A DNA stretch of 9,067 bases from Spirochaetia bacterium. Lineage in GTDB: Bacteria > Spirochaetota > Spirochaetia > Sphaerochaetales > Sphaerochaetaceae. The stretch covers positions 1-9,067 of the forward strand of contig CAAGIP010000032.1 of NCBI GenBank assembly GCA_900769955.1, given 5' to 3'. Positions 8,036-9,067 of this stretch are shown here, in pieces (positions within the stretch are counted from its first letter, which is position 1; the number at the start of each line of letters is the position of its first letter). The position numbers and the translations under genes were made by a program. Under the pieces are notes generated by a model. It saw only the letters and a list, made by a program, of their open reading frames with translations. It made no database searches and had not been told where the DNA came from.

Positions 8036-8640
8036 TATTTAGCGGGAGCTTCTTCAGTTGCTGCTGCATCTGCTGCAGGAGCATCTTCCTTGACACCCTT
8101 GACTGTAGCGACAGTTGCGTTGAGATCGGTAAGAACCTTGATCTCAGCGGGAACGTTGAGGTCGCTGACCCTGATACCCTCATTGATCTGGAGAGCGGTG
8201 ACATCTGCAGTGATAGCCTGAGGCAGGTGTCTGGGGAAACACTCGATTTCGACTTCGTGGATGACCTGATCAAGAACACCGCCAGCCTTACAGCCATAAG
8301 GTGTACCTGTGAGTTCAATTCTTACGCGTGTCTTTACGAGAACACCGAATGTGACTTCATAGAAGTCAACGTGCTTGACGATACCCTTGAGGAGATCCTC
8401 CTGATATGTCTTGACGAAAACCTTGTGCTCGGTGCCGTCAACATTCAGTGAAATAAGTGTGGATTCACTGAAAGTGTGCTTCTTCATCATGAATTCCTTA
8501 GCGTTGATCACGATGTGAAGCGGCTCCTGCTTTCCGTAAACTACTGCAGGGATCTCACCCTTGCGGACGAGGCGGCGTGAACCGGCTGATCCGAAATCCT
8601 CAGTTCTGAGGCGTGCCTGTAAGCTTTTTTCTTCGCTCAT
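8035..8640 (-). CDS. rplY: 50S ribosomal protein bL25, Ctc/TL5 type
   Basis: This is the ribosomal protein that binds loop E of 5S rRNA in the central protuberance; the long form is called Ctc, or TL5 in Thermus. Residues 1-95 form the L25 domain (RKGEIPAVVYG 26-36, HVDFYEV 90-96). Residues about 97-185 form the TL5-type beta domain (GVLDQVIHEVEIECFPRHLP 121-140, INEGIRVSDL 152-161). The last 15 residues are an Ala/Glu/Pro-rich tail, as is common in Ctc proteins. At 201 residues the length fits the two-domain form rather than the short E. coli L25 (94). The start is ATG 8640 with AAGGAG (8647-8652) six bases upstream. It is the first gene of the operon, and its leader carries a sequence resembling 5S loop E, listed separately, which suggests that the protein limits its own synthesis. 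Confidence 0.96.
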   Translation of the reverse strand: MSEEKSLQARLRTEDFGSAGSRRLVRKGEIPAVVYGKQEPLHIVINAKEFMMKKHTFSESTLISLNVDGTEHKVFVKTYQEDLLKGIVKHVDFYEVTFGVLVKTRVRIELTGTPYGCKAGGVLDQVIHEVEIECFPRHLPQAITADVTALQINEGIRVSDLNVPAEIKVLTDLNATVATVKGVKEDAPAADAAATEEAPAK

Positions 8641-8646
8641 CTTTTT

Positions 8647-8687
8647 CTCCTTGTACTCTCATTGGCAATTCAGCCAATTACCATGGA
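8647..8687 (-). promoter_or_regulatory. Putative bL25-binding leader element mimicking 5S rRNA loop E and helix IV
   Basis: In the leader RNA, AUGGUA (8684-8679) is followed by a 6-bp hairpin, AUUGGC (8678-8673), a 6-base loop and GCCAAU (8666-8661). GAGAGUA (8660-8654) comes next. Both flanking strands are identical to E. coli 5S loop E (nucleotides 73-78 and 98-104) and lie on the correct sides of a hairpin standing in for helix IV. Known loop E geometry would give A8684-U8655, U8683-G8656, G8682-A8657, G8681-G8658, U8680-A8659 and A8679-G8660. UCC (8687-8685) could pair with GGA (8650-8648) of the Shine-Dalgarno AAGGAG, closing the structure over the ribosome binding site. Flanking sequence does not resemble 5S, so this is not a 5S fragment. 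The match is seen directly; repression by bL25 is inference from its known ligand. Confidence 0.75.
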
Positions 8688-8692
8688 TTTAA

Positions 8693-8710
8693 CGCGTGCA
8701 CATGCACACG
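8693..8710 (-). other. 5' hairpin of the rplY leader
   Basis: The arms 8704-8710 and 8693-8699 (RNA CGUGUGC and GCACGCG) form 7 bp, one of them G-U, around an AUGU tetraloop. The hairpin begins within about two bases of the predicted transcription start and precedes the loop E-like element by 8 bases. There is no T-run after it, so it is not a terminator. It may protect the 5' end or stack on the regulatory element. Confidence 0.6.
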
Positions 8711-8717
8711 GTTGAAT

Positions 8718-8746
8718 ATCATACAATATCATAAGTATTTGAACAA
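8718..8746 (-). promoter_or_regulatory. Probable promoter of the rplY-pth-tilS-ftsH-lepA operon
   Basis: On the minus strand a -10-like TATGAT (8718-8723, 5 of 6 matches) lies 17 bases from a weak -35-like TTGTTC (8741-8746, TTG matched). Transcription would start near 8712, giving a leader of about 72 bases that contains both hairpins listed here. A second TATGAT-like hexamer at 8728-8733 has no clear -35 partner. The promoter lies between the upstream terminator and rplY, where the operon promoter is expected. Confidence 0.6.
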
Positions 8747-8816
8747 GATGGAAAAAACGAATAATGGAAGGCGAGATAAGTCACTCACGTGTCAGTCCTG
8801 ATATACATATTTTAAC

Positions 8817-8872
8817 AGAAAAGCGGCCTTCCGCATCGTATTATTCAGGGGATCGACCGTGTGGAAGGCCGC
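8817..8872 (-). terminator. Intrinsic terminator of the gene entering from the right
   Basis: A perfect 10-bp GC-rich inverted repeat (8863-8872 and 8823-8832, GCGGCCTTCC/GGAAGGCCGC) can extend inwards by a few pairs with wobbles. On the minus strand it is followed by TTTTCTGTT. The loop is long, about 25-30 bases. It lies 82 bases after the stop of the partial gene at the right edge and before the operon promoter, so it separates the two transcription units. Confidence 0.82.
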
Positions 8873-8873
8873 A

Positions 8874-8893
8874 GATTACGCCTTTGCGTAATC
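8874..8893 (-). repeat. Perfect inverted repeat next to the terminator
   Basis: GATTACGC (8893-8886) and GCGTAATC (8881-8874) form 8 bp around an AAAG tetraloop in the minus-strand RNA. It sits one base before the terminator stem. GCCG (8900-8897) could pair with CGGC (8871-8868) to extend this hairpin, which would compete with the terminator's 5' arm. It may be only a 3'-end stabilising structure. Confidence 0.6.
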
Positions 8894-8953
8894 ATACGGC
8901 AGAAATCCGGATGCTGTTACATTTGATGAGACAATAATGCAGTAACGGAAGAA

Positions 8954-9067
8954 TCAGTCAATTCGTTCCTTACGGATGATGTCTATCCCGACAGTGCCGA
9001 GACGCGACTTGGTCTTTTCATGTGATTTCGCACATTTCTTCATTTCGGATACGGGAATCTGCAGTGC
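8954..9067 (-). CDS. C-terminal 37 codons of an unrecognised gene (5' part outside window)
   Basis: The frame is open from the window edge to TGA 8954-8956; the other two minus frames stop earlier. The visible tail begins ALQIPVSEMKKCAK, is rich in Lys and Arg, and ends GIDIIRKERID. The I-P-V-x-E-M stretch followed by a short strand-like end is faintly like the C-terminus of LacI/GalR-type regulators, but this is far too little for a family call. Placement before a terminator on the same strand supports a real gene end. In Borrelia, as I recall, spoVG precedes ctc, but this tail does not look like SpoVG. Confidence 0.55.
   Translation of the reverse strand, partial: ALQIPVSEMKKCAKSHEKTKSRLGTVGIDIIRKERID

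Noticed and set aside
8954..9067. spoVG, expected upstream of ctc by analogy with Borrelia
   Set aside because: The visible C-terminal residues do not resemble SpoVG, so the upstream gene differs or spoVG lies elsewhere.
1..9067. CRISPR arrays, tRNA or rRNA genes, insertion sequences, attachment sites
   Set aside because: No direct-repeat arrays, transposase frames, terminal inverted repeats or tRNA cloverleaf signatures were seen. The 5S-like motif in the rplY leader is limited to loop E and is not a 5S gene.

Overview
The window is 9,067 bases of bacterial DNA, and every gene I can support lies on the minus strand, so transcription runs from right to left. The core is a conserved housekeeping operon: rplY/ctc (bL25) - pth - tilS - ftsH - lepA. 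The order ctc-pth-tilS-ftsH is, from memory, the arrangement found in spirochaetes such as Borrelia. Together with the lipobox style of the first protein, this makes a spirochaete (Treponema- or Sphaerochaeta-like, intermediate GC, possibly host-associated) my best guess. The phylum is an inference, not something read directly.

Layout, right to left. 8954-9067 is the last 37 codons of an unrecognised gene. Two 3' hairpins follow, one of them a good intrinsic terminator (8817-8872). A sigma70-type promoter (8718-8746) then opens the operon. Its leader of about 70 nt contains a hairpin whose base carries both strands of the 5S rRNA loop E motif (AUGGUA and GAGAGUA), directly before the rplY ribosome binding site. 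The first gene encodes bL25, the protein that binds loop E in 5S rRNA, so this looks like autoregulation by molecular mimicry. rplY, pth and tilS overlap by 1 and 4 bases. ftsH and lepA follow after gaps of 53 and 39 bases. A strong terminator (2272-2307) closes the operon.

The operon's functions concern translation quality and proteostasis: a 5S rRNA-binding ribosomal protein, peptidyl-tRNA recycling, tRNA-Ile lysidine formation, a membrane AAA+ protease, and the elongation-associated GTPase EF-4.

Left of the operon, 1-2098 is an open reading frame with its own promoter that runs off the window edge (699 codons visible). It encodes a lipoprotein whose C-terminal part (about residues 500-699) resembles, by eye, the beta-barrel pore-forming core of the Vibrio cholerae cytolysin/leukocidin family, including an alternating polar/hydrophobic pre-stem segment. 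It is more AT-rich than the operon and uses ATA isoleucine codons, so it looks like an accessory gene. The two items most worth following up are the loop E mimic and this lipidated putative pore-forming protein.
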